A DNA stretch of 64,000 nt. Source: Blattamonas nauphoetae. Lineage: Eukaryota > Preaxostyla > Oxymonadida. The position numbers were made by a program, and so were the translations under genes. This document shows, piece by piece, positions 44,145 to 54,406 of this stretch. How positions within the stretch are numbered: position 1 is the first letter of the stretch; each line of letters opens with the position of its first letter. The stretch covers positions 1 to 64,000 of the forward strand of contig JARBJD010000317.1 of NCBI GenBank assembly GCA_033064195.1. Direction: 5' to 3'. The notes beneath the pieces were generated by a model. That model was not told the DNA's origin, ran no database searches, and saw nothing but the letters and a program-made list of their open reading frames with translations.

Positions 44145-44900
44145 TCACTCTGAATCTCTCTTCACTGCAGTCAGCTCATCCTTTGTGACAAGCTCTGTCT
44201 TCACTCGGCGGTAGATGAGTCGATACGCACACGACTTGAAGGGATCATTCGAATTGTCTGAACTTCGCGTTGTGGGATGCGCATCCTTCTTCTCCCTCGC
44301 CAGCTGCTGTGGAGTGAGTGTGCCGTATGTTTTCGGTGTGGCTTCGCTTTCCTCGACAATCGCGCAGGACGCGTCAATACACAACACCCAGTCGCCGGTC
44401 TCGAAGTCGCGTACACAACCATAATACTGGCCTTGTTCTGTCGTCCCCGAGTGGAATGTCACTGAGGAGAGCTCGTAAAGGAGTGGGTGGGGTTGAGGGA
44501 GGCAACAAGGAAGGTGGGGAAGGGGTGGGAAGCGTCTCAATCAGTGTCTGGAAATACGTCGTCGCGGCCGATATTTCCGCAAATGGGGAGGTTCCTTTCG
44601 AGGATGGGCTCAGAGTGAGATGTTCGTGAATGGCAAGTGAGGCATTAGGTGAAATGACGGTATGAGTCATGGAAGGGAGTGTTGAGAAATGCCTCTCCTC
44701 TTTTCCCGTCTGCTTGATCGTTTGGAAGTGACACACACTCTCGATTCTTGCGAAGTTCTTTAACAGAGAAATATTTGATGTCTTCCTACACTGGACTCGT
44801 ACTTGTGCATTTTGGAACTTTCCTTGAGAGTTGTTCGCTCAACAGCTTCGACTGAAGACTGTGGCCGGAAGTTGGAGGCCTCGATGAGGTTTTGTGAATT
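44145..44900 (-). CDS. USP-like ubiquitin hydrolase, C-terminal part, catalytic His replaced
   Basis: The last block, YELSSVTFHSGTTEQGQYYG then GDWVLCIDASCAIVEE and CAYRLIYRRV, follows the C-terminal 'YxLxxVxxHxGxxxxGHYxxxxr ... W...D..V ... AYxLxYxR' signature of ubiquitin-specific proteases. The position of the catalytic His (GHY) is Gln here (GQYY), which predicts a dead enzyme or pseudogene. Upstream coding (44374-44900, RIESVCHFQTIKQTGKEERH and PNASLAIHEHLTLSP) is in other frames and exon joints are not resolved; the Cys box is not seen. A pseudoprotease acting as a ubiquitin scaffold is possible. Confidence 0.55.
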
Positions 44901-44909
44901 TTGCTGAGT

Positions 44910-45880
44910 TTAAACACCGCTCAGATCACGTCCAGACACGAGTGGACTGGTTATGCGGGAGTTTGCGGTTGTTTTTTGGTTGTTGACGAAGAGAGTGACT
45001 GTAGAGGGGGAAGATGGTGGTTGGACCGTTGGTGGCTTCGTTTGGACTTGTGAAGGCCCAACCAATGAATGAATCGGAGCAAATTGGAGAGAAGACGGCA
45101 TTGCGGGTGTGAAAGAGACAATTGGAGTGGGTTGGGTGGGGATGATAAGTGACACTGATGACTTGGTTGGATCATCCACTTTAAGAGTCAGTATTTGATA
45201 TTGTGCATTTCCCATTTCATCCATGTCGACTTCGCTGCGTGTCCCGTAAACATATGTGTCGAACGTCACACTCGAAAGAGAGTTGTGGAGGTAGAGTTGG
45301 CGAACGATGATTAATCCGTTTTCCAGAGGTATCGTTATCGTTGCTTGCTTCCCCGCTCATTTTGTTGTGGTCTTCATAGCTGGGGCTTGGGGAATAGGGT
45401 ATTTTTGAACTTTCGGGGAGATCAGTGGGTGCTGGATAGGATCGCTGGAATCTCATCTGGAACCGTGTTGTGGAGGACGGAAATTGGTTCAGTCGGTCTA
45501 TCAGTCCATTTTGAGCGGGAAAACGGGCAAGAGAGGAAGAATACACCCACGGAAACGCCGAGAAAGGCGAGCGCCCAAACGATCAACATGATGTATTCAG
45601 CCGCGTCCTGTCGTTGCCAACGAATGAACATATCATTCAAATGAGATGGAAGACTGCGATATCAGCACACATTGCTGTGGAAATGCGTTGGTCAGGTCTG
45701 TGAAGAATGGGAGCATGAAGAAGGAGTACCTGAAGAGGAGGAGAGATAGTGCGAGGCAAGCGATGGTTAGATATTGGGGAATCGTCTGAGGAATATAATG
45801 AGGATGGAAATGGCCACGTTGGTCAACAAGACAAGTGCATTGATGATGCCATTTGATATGTTCGGTGTGATCAAGACATC
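44910..45880 (-). CDS. Multi-exon membrane protein, structure unresolved
   Basis: Minus-strand blocks in different frames with tiny intron-like gaps: a hydrophobic segment near 45.75 kb (YLTIACLALSLLLFRYSFF then MLPFFTDLTNAFPQQC), a second near 45.58 kb (YIMLIVWALAFLGVSVGVFF), and a beta-rich C-terminal part (ENGLIIVRQLYLHNSLSSVT, TFDTYVYGTRSEVDMDEMG) ending in a Pro/Ser-rich tail and VSGRDLSGV at 44910. Two or more membrane helices are likely. Family not recognised. Confidence 0.45.
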
Positions 45881-46613
45881 TATTTCAAATCAATAAATGG
45901 AAATAGAAAAATATGAGGGTAGAAACAATGGAGAGGCAGACTGAGATACTGAATCATCAATATCTCATTCCTTTCGGTCCAGATCTGATCTGGATTGTTG
46001 CTAGTCATCCATTCCAGACGAATGAAGAGAAGTTAACGGAAAAAAGAAGAAAAACAATGGAAACACAAACTGTTATTGTGAGAGTTGCATCTCTCATCTG
46101 AGTTTGTAATCATTGTCAGAGCAGAGAAGAGGAAATGCCGAGTCGCGTCGATCTCGATAAATCTTGCTTCAATGGAGACAAAATTGAGTCATTTCCAGAC
46201 AATAGAAGTGTTGAATGGAGAACTTACTTCAAATCGCGGGATGAGATGTCCAGAAAGAAAAGAGCTGCTGATGACAACCTGACATGGGGAAGATGATCAG
46301 ATCATAGGACAGGACAGGACAGGACTTGTCCGATTTGTCCTGTTTTGAGATAAGCACAGAAGTTGGATGAACTAATTGAGAGAAATCTACAGTGTGAATA
46401 TAAGGTGCTTGTCCGATTTTGTCCTACTCTGTCCTTTCTTGGGCCGATCGTCCTGGAAACTCCTAATTAGGAGTTTGTAGGACAGAGCCCCTGAGAGTCG
46501 TGATTCGCCACTAAAACGATTGTTGCACCCTTTTACGTCATTTTCAACATCACACGACTGATACATTCGAATATTGAAAGATAAATTCACCCTATATATT
46601 CTGAAACAGTTAA
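45881..46613. other. Intergenic with short GGACA repeats
   Basis: No gene recognised. At 46308-46345 the pentamer GGACA is repeated about four times, followed by CTTGTCCGATTTGTCC; a second CTTGTCCGATTTTGTCC lies near 46.41 kb. Similar words occur near 42.33 and 47.38 kb, hinting at decayed copies of one repeat family. Confidence 0.4.
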
Positions 46614-47209
46614 TAGTGGCGTCACCAATGCGTTCCATGTCAACAATTCGTGCTTTTTTCTGGAATGATCACTTTTAGTCAAACTAAGAAAAAAATAAAA
46701 TTTTAGAATTTTCTTCCCACTGGATCCTGAGAAAACCTCAAAACACGTTATACAGCGAAACGCCACACATTTTCCAAACTTTCGACGATCATTTTTCCAT
46801 ATCCAGACATCCGTTTGAGACCGAAGAAAAAGCATTATTTTCGTAAACATATCGATAAAAGATACTCAAAAAAATAAAAAATTTTTTCCCATGATATTTT
46901 TCTGGGCGAAAAACAGCCTTTTTTCATATCGTCCCAGATACCCATGATTTTTTTTCCAATTTTTTTTCAAAATGTTCATTTCACCAAACAAACGTTTCAG
47001 TGGAAAATTTCATCAAAATCGGTTCACAGGTTGTGAAGTTATGACGAGAACACATGAAAAAAGTGGTTGAAAAGAGCTATTGTGAGGATTTTTTGGGATC
47101 CAGTGGGAAGAAAATTCTAAAATTTTATTTTTTTCTTAGTTTGACCAAAAGTGAAAATTCCAGAAAAAAGCACGAATTGTTGACATCGAACGTATTGGTG
47201 ACACCACTA
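46614..47209. mobile_element. 596-bp TIR element, copy 2
   Basis: Same length and near-identical sequence as 30277-30872, flanked by TAA at 46611-46613 and 47210-47212. Left arm here (GCGTCACC, TTCCATGTC, GATCACTTTTAG) corresponds to the right arm of copy 1, and vice versa, while the central ~360 bp keep the same orientation in both. Frames read through it (e.g. 46587-46850 minus) are element sequence, not genes. Confidence 0.85.
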
Positions 47210-47212
47210 TAA

Positions 47213-47887
47213 TACACAATTGAGGAATACAAATGTGTCTTTTCCGGTCTTCTCATGATTTCTTTGGTATTGTTGAGGTCAGAATGGAGACAAGGAGCGT
47301 GGAACGAGCTGAGAGAAGGTGATTTCAGGCGAAATAAGTGCAGGAAAAGCAGAGTTTCTGAATCGGACAAGACCTCTGTCCTCTGTCCTCAAGATCGGGT
47401 GCTCTGTCCGTCCGCTACACATCATAAATGACAATATCAAAAATAGAGTGAGAAACAGAGAAGACAGAATATTGGTTGAAGAGCAAAAAAGGGCGAACGA
47501 TATTGAAAGACAAAATTGACAATGAAAAATGTGAATCTTCGGCAATGTGGGGAAACAAACCGGGTTTGCAGTTGGCTGCTCACCCGATAAGGCGGTAAAT
47601 GTTGCATTTGAATCAGGACCTGCGAACATTCAGCGTCCTGACAATTCTACTACGGTCTGATCAATCTTCGCGAAGATTCGGAGAATAAACTGATCCTCAG
47701 ACGATGAAACCTTTCAACTATAACATTCTTCCAATTAAACTGGGAAACAACGTACGAAAAAACTGTAAGAAAGGAATAAGAAAGAAATGTGGGTGTAGTG
47801 ACTGCGACGTGAGAGGAGTCTGTTCTCGCTTGCTTCATTTCCGATCCAACTCTCCACTCGTCCTCCAAATCAAGACAAATGAGAATG
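47213..47887. other. Intergenic, no gene recognised
   Basis: Between a TIR element and a decayed surface gene. CTACACATCATAAATGACA near 47.41-47.43 kb is the inverse of a stretch near 42.26 kb (TTATGATGTGTAG), see findings. No open frame looks protein-like. Confidence 0.4.
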
Positions 47888-48956
47888 CTACGACGAGGAG
47901 TCCGAGATGGAGATCGGGCGTTGTTTGGACCGACACCCTCCCCACATCGCTGACGAACACTCAGTGAACGAGGAGTCAGAGATGGAGATCGGGCGTTGTT
48001 TGGACGGATTCCCGAAGACATGAATAACTCCTTCGTAAGCGTTGGGATAGTTCACTCCCTGCGAGGCTGTGTATGTGTGGAAGAAGGTAGTCCTAATGGT
48101 GTGTAAGGATGTGGAGGTGTTGAGGAGGATTGCGGCTCCACCGGGATCGGCATTGGAAGTCCACGCGGTTGTCATCTCGTTGAATGTGCAGAGAGCGAGG
48201 GAGACAGATGTGAAGTCTGATGAGAAATGGAACAGACGATCAATGAATGACTCTGTTCGGTTTTCGAATGAGAAATCCAAGTCTTCGTTTCGCTCGCGGA
48301 TGCATGGGAGGGAATGTGGTTTGTCTGAACACGTCGTTCTCATCATGTTCGGTGACATCATCACTGTCGAACCAGAAAAGAGGACCAGTTCCAACCACAA
48401 AGTGCGAATTCTTCATCGAAAGCCCAACGCCACAAATCGAGACTCTTCCATCTGATTCATTGTCTCCTCTTCCTTCTCCCTTCATCGATTCCATTCCATC
48501 ATCAATCACACGTCCATTCCAACATCGACCAACAAGTGGAAGAACAACTAGGTTCGACGAACATTTGTGAGTGCTTCTCACAATCCAGATCGAGCTCCCA
48601 CATCCATTCAAATCACTTCCAACAACGATCGGCGAGCATTCCATGTTCGAAACGATCTCGCTTCCCGAAATCCCAAAATCCGACGACGAAACCACACACC
48701 CACACCATCCCGACTCTGAATCATCCACAATCCACGATTTCATCCACAGCGTGCTGTTCATCACTGAAAACAAACACTTCTTCCCTTCCTTCCCAATTTC
48801 AGGTGAATCAACTCCATTTGACAAAACATCGCCAATCGATGATCTTCCAGATTCCAAAGGCCCAGACAGTCGAGTCATGTATCCACGCAACTCCATCCAT
48901 GTCGACGAAATCTCAAACGATTCCATCCAAAACCATCCTGATTCGAACTGCATCAC
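47888..48956 (-). pseudogene. Decayed surface protein gene, paralog of the 52.7 kb receptor
   Basis: Two overlapping frames: 48240-48956 with FESGWFWMESFEISSTWM, LVVLPLVGRCWNGRVIDDG, GVGLSMKNSHFVVGTGPLFW; and 47888-48400 with SVSLALCTFNEMTTAW, GGAAILLNTSTSLHTIRTTF. Each has a direct counterpart in the receptor gene (FDSGFYWTN, NVVLPLVGRGYG, GVGLSFDSTHFGLGTGPLF, VKFTLCTFNDMTVA, GGAAICLD). One frame change near 48.3 kb, no signal peptide, and no membrane or kinase part: it stops after SDSSFTECSS, where a ~70-bp segment is duplicated in tandem (47895-48025). The 880-bp TIR element begins 25 bp upstream of its first codon. Confidence 0.75.
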
Positions 48957-48981
48957 TGTCTGTTCAGTGTTTCAGTTAGTC

Positions 48982-49861
48982 CGGCATGGGTTCGGCACGT
49001 ATGGCACAGTTCGGAATGGATGTCTTTTTTGTTTTTCAAGCTGGATAGAAGAGTCCAAAATGCCAAAATACCACCAAAGAGTGAACAAAGCCCCTATGCA
49101 CTAGATGATGCAATTTCAACAAACATTGATTTGTACTCGGAGAAAGAAAGGATAAACCAGACTCACCAAAGTTTGTTTTTTTTTTAAATCTATGATTCGA
49201 TGTTGACCACAAACATCAAAATATCACATCTAAATGATCCATAAAAGAAGAATCTGGATGAAAAGAATGGATATCTTGGTGAGGAAGAAAAAATCGTGAC
49301 ATTTAAGCGGAGAGTGATGATCTGACTTTTCTCTCTCATTTCAGCTACTATTCTAAAAATTGTTCGGATTCATACAATTTATTTGAGTTTGAGGGCGATA
49401 CAATATGTTAAAACAGTGACGTGCAACATCCTCAAGAAAGAAACCCATTCCTTTTTTCTTTTCATGAATTCGGCACAGTCATTGAATGAATCTTGAATTT
49501 CTGCCGAATTAACCACTCATCAACCTCTTATGAATCAGATTTTCTTATTGTGAGAAATAAAGATGACCACAAACAAAAAGAGATGCGTTTGTCAAAGTCG
49601 ACGAATCGGACCAGATCAGAGACGGTTTGAACATTGAACGAATTTGCGGTGACCATTCTGTCCCAATGTATTCATGTAATCCATCTTCACTTCACATTCA
49701 TTTGTTTCTCTCTCCTCTTTTGAGAAAAGTGTGTTGAAATCGACGGATCAATGAGAAAAAAAGGAAAAAAGTCGACTGAACACTCTTTCCGACACTTCGC
49801 AAGTCATTGGAAACTCGTGACATACATACCGAACCTCGCCATACATTCCGAACCCATGCCG
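48982..49861. mobile_element. 880-bp TIR element without coding capacity
   Basis: Ends CGGCATGGGTTCGG in inverted orientation (48982 onward; inverse ending at 49861), TIRs about 40 bp with TTCGG present twice, 17 bp apart, in each. No clear target duplication could be seen. Interior is AT-rich with no protein-like frame. Resembles a MITE or internally deleted DNA transposon; superfamily not determined. Confidence 0.7.
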
Positions 49862-50028
49862 TTTGTCCAATTTCGGTCAGATTTCTCAGCTAGTACGCTT
49901 ATCAAATCTCTGCAGACACCATCCATCGTATATAGGAAGTGGAATAGTGTGAACAACTTGATCATCTCAAATAAAGAGCTCCTTGAACGATTGTGAGGAA
50001 ATGATCAAGAGATTGTGAACCCTTAGTT

Positions 50029-51480
50029 CAGTCATGGACAAAAGTTCTCGGCAGAGCCCAATCTCCAGACATGATCCAACTTATTTGATCTCCCAATGAT
50101 CAATCTATTCCTTGATGCTTCCTCTCTCATTTCACAAATTCTTTTGATTCCTTTGAAGAAATGAGGTGAAAAAAAGAAAAATGGGCAAAACTTGCCGAGA
50201 GAAGTTGTTCAGTATTTGGTCGCTCCCCCTCCGGCTGTCATCGCTGCTTGCATACGGTCAGGGAATGATGAGACGAGAGCGTATGTATAGTCCGATCCGA
50301 GATTCTCCCATTCCTCGAGTGTGATCCTGATCAAATCGTCTTTAGAGGGAGGGCACCGTTCCGCCACGAGCCGTTTGAGGACTGAGAACATATTCTCAAT
50401 TGGTGAGAAATCGGGAGAGTTTGGGGGCCATTGCAACTCTTGAATCCCCTTCTCTTCTAGAAATCTCTGGATTCTTTCGGTTTTGTGACTTGGGTGATTG
50501 TCTTGTTGGAACAGAAAATCGCTTCCACACAATCGAGTTCCGTCTGCAATCAGATGTTGTTGTAGAATCTTAAAATATGAGTCACTGGTCAACGATTCCT
50601 CGATAATATGAAGTGATCCCGGCCCCGCAGCGGACATGCTGCACCAAAACTTCATGGTCGTCGCCACCTTGATTGTTGGTTGGGTCTTCCCATCGGCCCA
50701 CGCCTCGTCAATTCGCCTCCAGATCCACTGCTGGCCGTGGTTCGAACCGCATTGAACAGAAGACTCGTCTGAGAAGAGCACCCTGCTCCAGTCATCGAAT
50801 GACCAGTCAATGTGAGCATTTGCACAGTCCAGCCTTTTTTGAACGTGGGATCTGGTCAGTGCCGGAGTCTTTCTTTGGACTCTGTGATACAAGCCCCATT
50901 CTGCAGCGCGTCGTCGGATGGTACGGTCCGAGACCATCATGGAACCACCACCGGAGATGTGCTGGGCAAGATCGTCAGTTTGCATTGACGCATCTTTCAG
51001 GATTGTTCTGTGAAGAAGACGATCTTGTTTTTCTGTTGTTGCTCTTGGACGTCCAGCGCGAGGTCGGTCGGCGAGGGTTTCATCAGATATCGGATCCTTG
51101 TGAAGCTTTGAGAGGAATGATTGGATAGTTGATCTTGGAATTTGGAGCTGTTCGGCAATTGAGACCTGAGTCGAACCCCCTCGATGCAAAGCCAACGCGG
51201 CACCACGGTTTGCTAAATCCATTTCTATTTTGTGACAGGTGATGAAAGAATGATGATGATGAAATGTGACGAAATTAGGGCAGAACAGTGAAGTGACATG
51301 ACATGCGAATCATGTTGGGATTCAACCTTTTACACCGCGTCAACTGTAGACAAGCAGGAGAAAGACCTCAAGTCACCACCTAACTTCACAAGTGTCGGAT
51401 AGCATGTTCAGGATTTCCCACCATGGAGGAGTTCACGGTTCCAGAGATCGCACTCTGCCGAGAACTTTTGTCCATGACTG
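50029..51480 (-). mobile_element. Intact Tc1/mariner-like transposon, 1,452 bp
   Basis: Perfect 28-bp TIRs starting CAGTCATGGACAAAAGTTCT, and one intact transposase gene between them. The flanks are GTT at 50026-50028 and 51481-51483; no TA sits at either edge, although TA is the rule for this superfamily. Full length and apparently whole. It is a candidate source of transposase for the foldback element at 30258-31745, which shares the terminal 17 bases but one. Confidence 0.9.
50209..51222 (-). CDS. Tc1-like DD34E transposase
   Basis: 337 codons, ATG at 51222. N-terminal paired-like helix-turn-helix (STQVSIAEQLQIPRSTIQSF; a second HTH around DDLAQHISGG), then the DDE domain: first Asp in VLFSDESSVQ, second in FLFQQDNHPSHKT, and Glu in PNSPDFSPIENMF, with 34 residues between the second Asp and the Glu (DD34E). 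All three catalytic residues are present and the frame is unbroken. It cuts and pastes the element by binding the 28-bp TIRs. A GRPR-like hinge (RAGRPRATT) lies between the two DNA-binding halves. Confidence 0.95.
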   Translation of the reverse strand: MDLANRGAALALHRGGSTQVSIAEQLQIPRSTIQSFLSKLHKDPISDETLADRPRAGRPRATTEKQDRLLHRTILKDASMQTDDLAQHISGGGSMMVSDRTIRRRAAEWGLYHRVQRKTPALTRSHVQKRLDCANAHIDWSFDDWSRVLFSDESSVQCGSNHGQQWIWRRIDEAWADGKTQPTIKVATTMKFWCSMSAAGPGSLHIIEESLTSDSYFKILQQHLIADGTRLCGSDFLFQQDNHPSHKTERIQRFLEEKGIQELQWPPNSPDFSPIENMFSVLKRLVAERCPPSKDDLIRITLEEWENLGSDYTYALVSSFPDRMQAAMTAGGGATKY

Positions 51481-51483
51481 GTT

Positions 51484-51970
51484 TGTGCAATAGGCATGAC
51501 CCTCGATTTCGCTCCATTTTGACGTCGAAACCTACAGCACTCATTCGGAAATGTAAAGGAGGGGATCCTGACCATAGATTGTCTGTGTGCCGAGATGATT
51601 TTGGAGTTCTTCTTTCGCGATCAAAGGGCCGGATCTGTTCGGTATTTCTTGACATTCCTTATAGACATGGGACATAATTCAATTTCGGGACATAATTCCC
51701 TCTTTGAGCGATCTATTGACAATTAAGGTCTAATATTTGTGAAAATAATTCGTGAACTGGTCTGTTCACGCCACAAAAGTCAACGGAAAGGAAAAATTGT
51801 CTTGAAGTGGAGAAAGGAGGATCAACGTCTGATCTTCCCACAATCAATGTGACAAAATCTCCGTTCTCCGAAAAAAGTCATATCCCAGTCCTTCTCACCT
51901 TCCACGTCTCAGATGACATGGCACAAACCTAATAACAAGAGTCCGAAAAAATTGAGAAACCCAATAATGG
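51484..51970. other. Intergenic, no gene recognised
   Basis: Downstream flank of the Tc1-like element. The phrase GGGACATAATTC occurs twice near 51.67-51.70 kb. Nothing else stands out. Confidence 0.4.
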
Positions 51971-52518
51971 ATGGGATCAAACATCCAAAATACCCCCTTG
52001 CCTGCTCAAAAATCCCCATTCAAGGATCCTGTCTTAAAGATTAACGCACTCACGGACAATGACCTGATGGTCACTGCAGTGCAATCCCGGTATGCTTTCC
52101 ACCAATCAAAGCTCAATTCGCTCTTTTATGGAATGCAATTGTTGCTTCATTTTTCTTGCATGGATCTGTCTCTCTCCTTCATCACTCATTCTCTTCCTCT
52201 TTTCCTCATTTTCAGTGTTTGTCGGTCAAACTTTATTGATTCAACAAATTAGACGAACAGTTTGGTCACTCCACCAATCAGTTCAGATCCAGCATATTTC
52301 CCGTGTTTTCAGGTTTGCTCTCATTTTTATTCCTTACTTTTCATTCTCTTCACATTTTTAGGCAGATGCATGGATTTCATGTTGTTAATACGATGATCCA
52401 TGACACAGGAGGAGATCTCTGCAATAAGATGGCGGAGAAACGTCACTCAGACTTCGGTCATATCACTTGTATTTCACTACTGTTTGTATTGATGATTTTT
52501 TTGGGTAATGTGATGTAA
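51971..52518 (+). CDS. Putative small tail-anchored (SNARE-like) protein
   Basis: First exon from ATG 51971 (MGSNIQNTPLPAQKSPF); middle exon from about 52216 (FVGQTLLIQQIRRTVWSLHQ); last exon after a clear 49-nt intron (52313-52361, GTTTGC...TTTTTAG) with RQMHGFHVVNTMIHDTGGDL and a C-terminal hydrophobic tail ITCISLLFVLMIFLGNVM. A helical heptad region followed by a terminal membrane anchor recalls Bet1/Qc-type SNAREs, but the zero-layer Gln is not certain. The first intron could not be fixed: the simplest GT-AG choice (52090-52215) leaves the wrong frame. Confidence 0.4.
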
Positions 52519-52732
52519 TGATCAGTTCTGAAAAATGGAGAGACCCATCATAAAGTGGAAAAAGGATCGAGAATTTGGACCATCTCCAATTTAGTTCATA
52601 CTTAGTGAGGATGTGTAATAGGCTCCCTACAACCTGTAATTCACTCTCCAACAGAAATTGATTCTTATTTAGGTAGAAAAGCGAATTATGTCTCCAAATT
52701 GTTTTGTGTCCCACATCTATTAATTGCATCAA

Positions 52733-54406
52733 ATGTACCCTTCAATGCCAATGTTGCTGTTGCTGTGTATCCTCTTACGCTGTACTGATGAACACTACCA
52801 AGATTTTGATGCTGTCTATGAGAAGAAACTTGCTCCAATCAATTTAGGCTCAAACTCCGAATCGATGGATCTGTCATTTGATTCTGGATTTTACTGGACG
52901 AATGGGCTTGGTATTGTCTCGAAATCAGTGGGACTTCATGGAAACAAGACATGGTTGACACATAGAGCGAATGTGCAAAACGAACGAAATGCCAACGCTG
53001 AGGAAAGCACGATCCGACCGACCACAAAGCTCGACCATCCTGAACGATGGATGATGGAGGTGCGGAATAGTTCGCTGACGATGCGATCATTTGGACTGGA
53101 CGCGGGAATGGATGGAACAACAATCTGTTTGGTTGTTGGGTCGTCTGTTGAGGTGATCGACAGCGAACTGTTGTCAAACATGGAATGTTCGGGATTTGTG
53201 CTTGCTGACTGTGTTGGAAGTGGGTCGAGCCGGATTGTGATGGTTGGGAGCAGTCACAAATCATCGACTCTGAATGTTGTTCTTCCGCTTGTTGGTCGAG
53301 GATATGGACAACTGAACACGACCAATGAAGAATGGAAGGGAGGTGAGGAGGGATTTAGTGATGGATGTGTTGAAAGGGAAGAGATTATTGGAGTTGGACT
53401 GTCGTTCGATTCGACGCACTTTGGACTTGGAACTGGCCCTCTTTTCTCGTTTGTTGGGAAGTCATTGTGGTCAGGGTCGGAGAATTGGAAGATTGGGATG
53501 GTTGGAGAGATTTCGACTGAACTTCGATTGAGCAGTATTTTGAATGTGACGAGCAGTTTTGAGTTTGGAGAAGAAAGCAAGAGTGATTTGGGAGTGGGGA
53601 GTTGTGTGTGGGAGAGAGTGGTTGGGAGCAAGATTTCTTTGAGCACGAACCACGACATGGGGACAGGACTGTGTGGGACTCGTTTGGGGTTCAATGTTGT
53701 TTGTGCGAACAGTTCGTTCTCTTCCTGTGTCCGCACATCGAACGATGAAATCGACATGAAACACGAAAACGTCACCTCAACCAACATCAAGCGAACATAT
53801 GTGACATCAGCTTCCGGAATGACGTCAGTGAAGTTCACTCTCTGCACATTCAACGACATGACAGTCGCAGCTGAGCGTTTCAGAGGAGGAGCAGCGATCT
53901 GCCTCGACGATGCCGAATCCTCATTCTCAGTCACTCAGTGCTTCTTCCACAAATGCACGTGCACAGGCGAGAAAGATAAAGGAGGAGCGATTTATGTTGA
54001 ACTTGATGGCTCAGATCGTCCCATCACAATCTCGTTGTCTTCCTTCACCGACTGCGAGGCCAGTGCCGATCATAGCGGTGATGGTGGGTGTTTGTATTGT
54101 TATGCCTTTGCACCGAGTTCCATCTCTGACTGCTTCTTCGAGAACGGCAAGGCGGATTCTACCGGTGCTGCCGCTCTCTGGATGTTTTCCCACATCGCTC
54201 TCTCCAACTGTGCCTTCGTCTCGTGCACAGCGGTTTGGGACGGAGGTGCTTTGCATTTCCACATGGTCGATTCGATTGACCTCTCCTTCCTCCAATTCCG
54301 AGATTGCTCGTCGACACGTCTTGGCAAGTCAAACGATATTGACTTCTCTAGCACGGATGAAGAAGTTGTGAATAAAGACACTGTCAGGTTCTGCGACTCC
54401 ACTTCA
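52733..54406 (+). CDS. Surface receptor gene, 5' part (signal peptide and beta-helix)
   Basis: Starts at ATG 52733 with MYPSMPMLLLLCILLRCTDE, a signal peptide. 558 codons follow without a break: repeated GSSVEVIDSELLSNMECSG-type strands, CVGSGSSRIVMVGSSHKS, GVGLSFDSTHFGLGTGPLF, then a right-handed beta-helix (SVKFTLCTFNDMTVAAERF, GGAIYVELDGSDRPITISL, SSISDCFFENGKADSTG, FLQFRDCSS) ending RFCDSTS. At 54407 a 4.4 kb element begins and immediately supplies a TAG. The reading continues in the same sense at 58824 as ARPNVYFS, the motif that normally follows CDSTS in this family (recalled). As found, the chain would stop here and be released without a membrane anchor. Confidence 0.85.

Noticed and set aside
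50209-51222. Tc1-like transposase as the source of the 26702 and 54407 elements
   Set aside because: Their terminal sequences and target duplications (9 bp; TCA) do not match CAGTCATGGAC and its 3-bp flanks.
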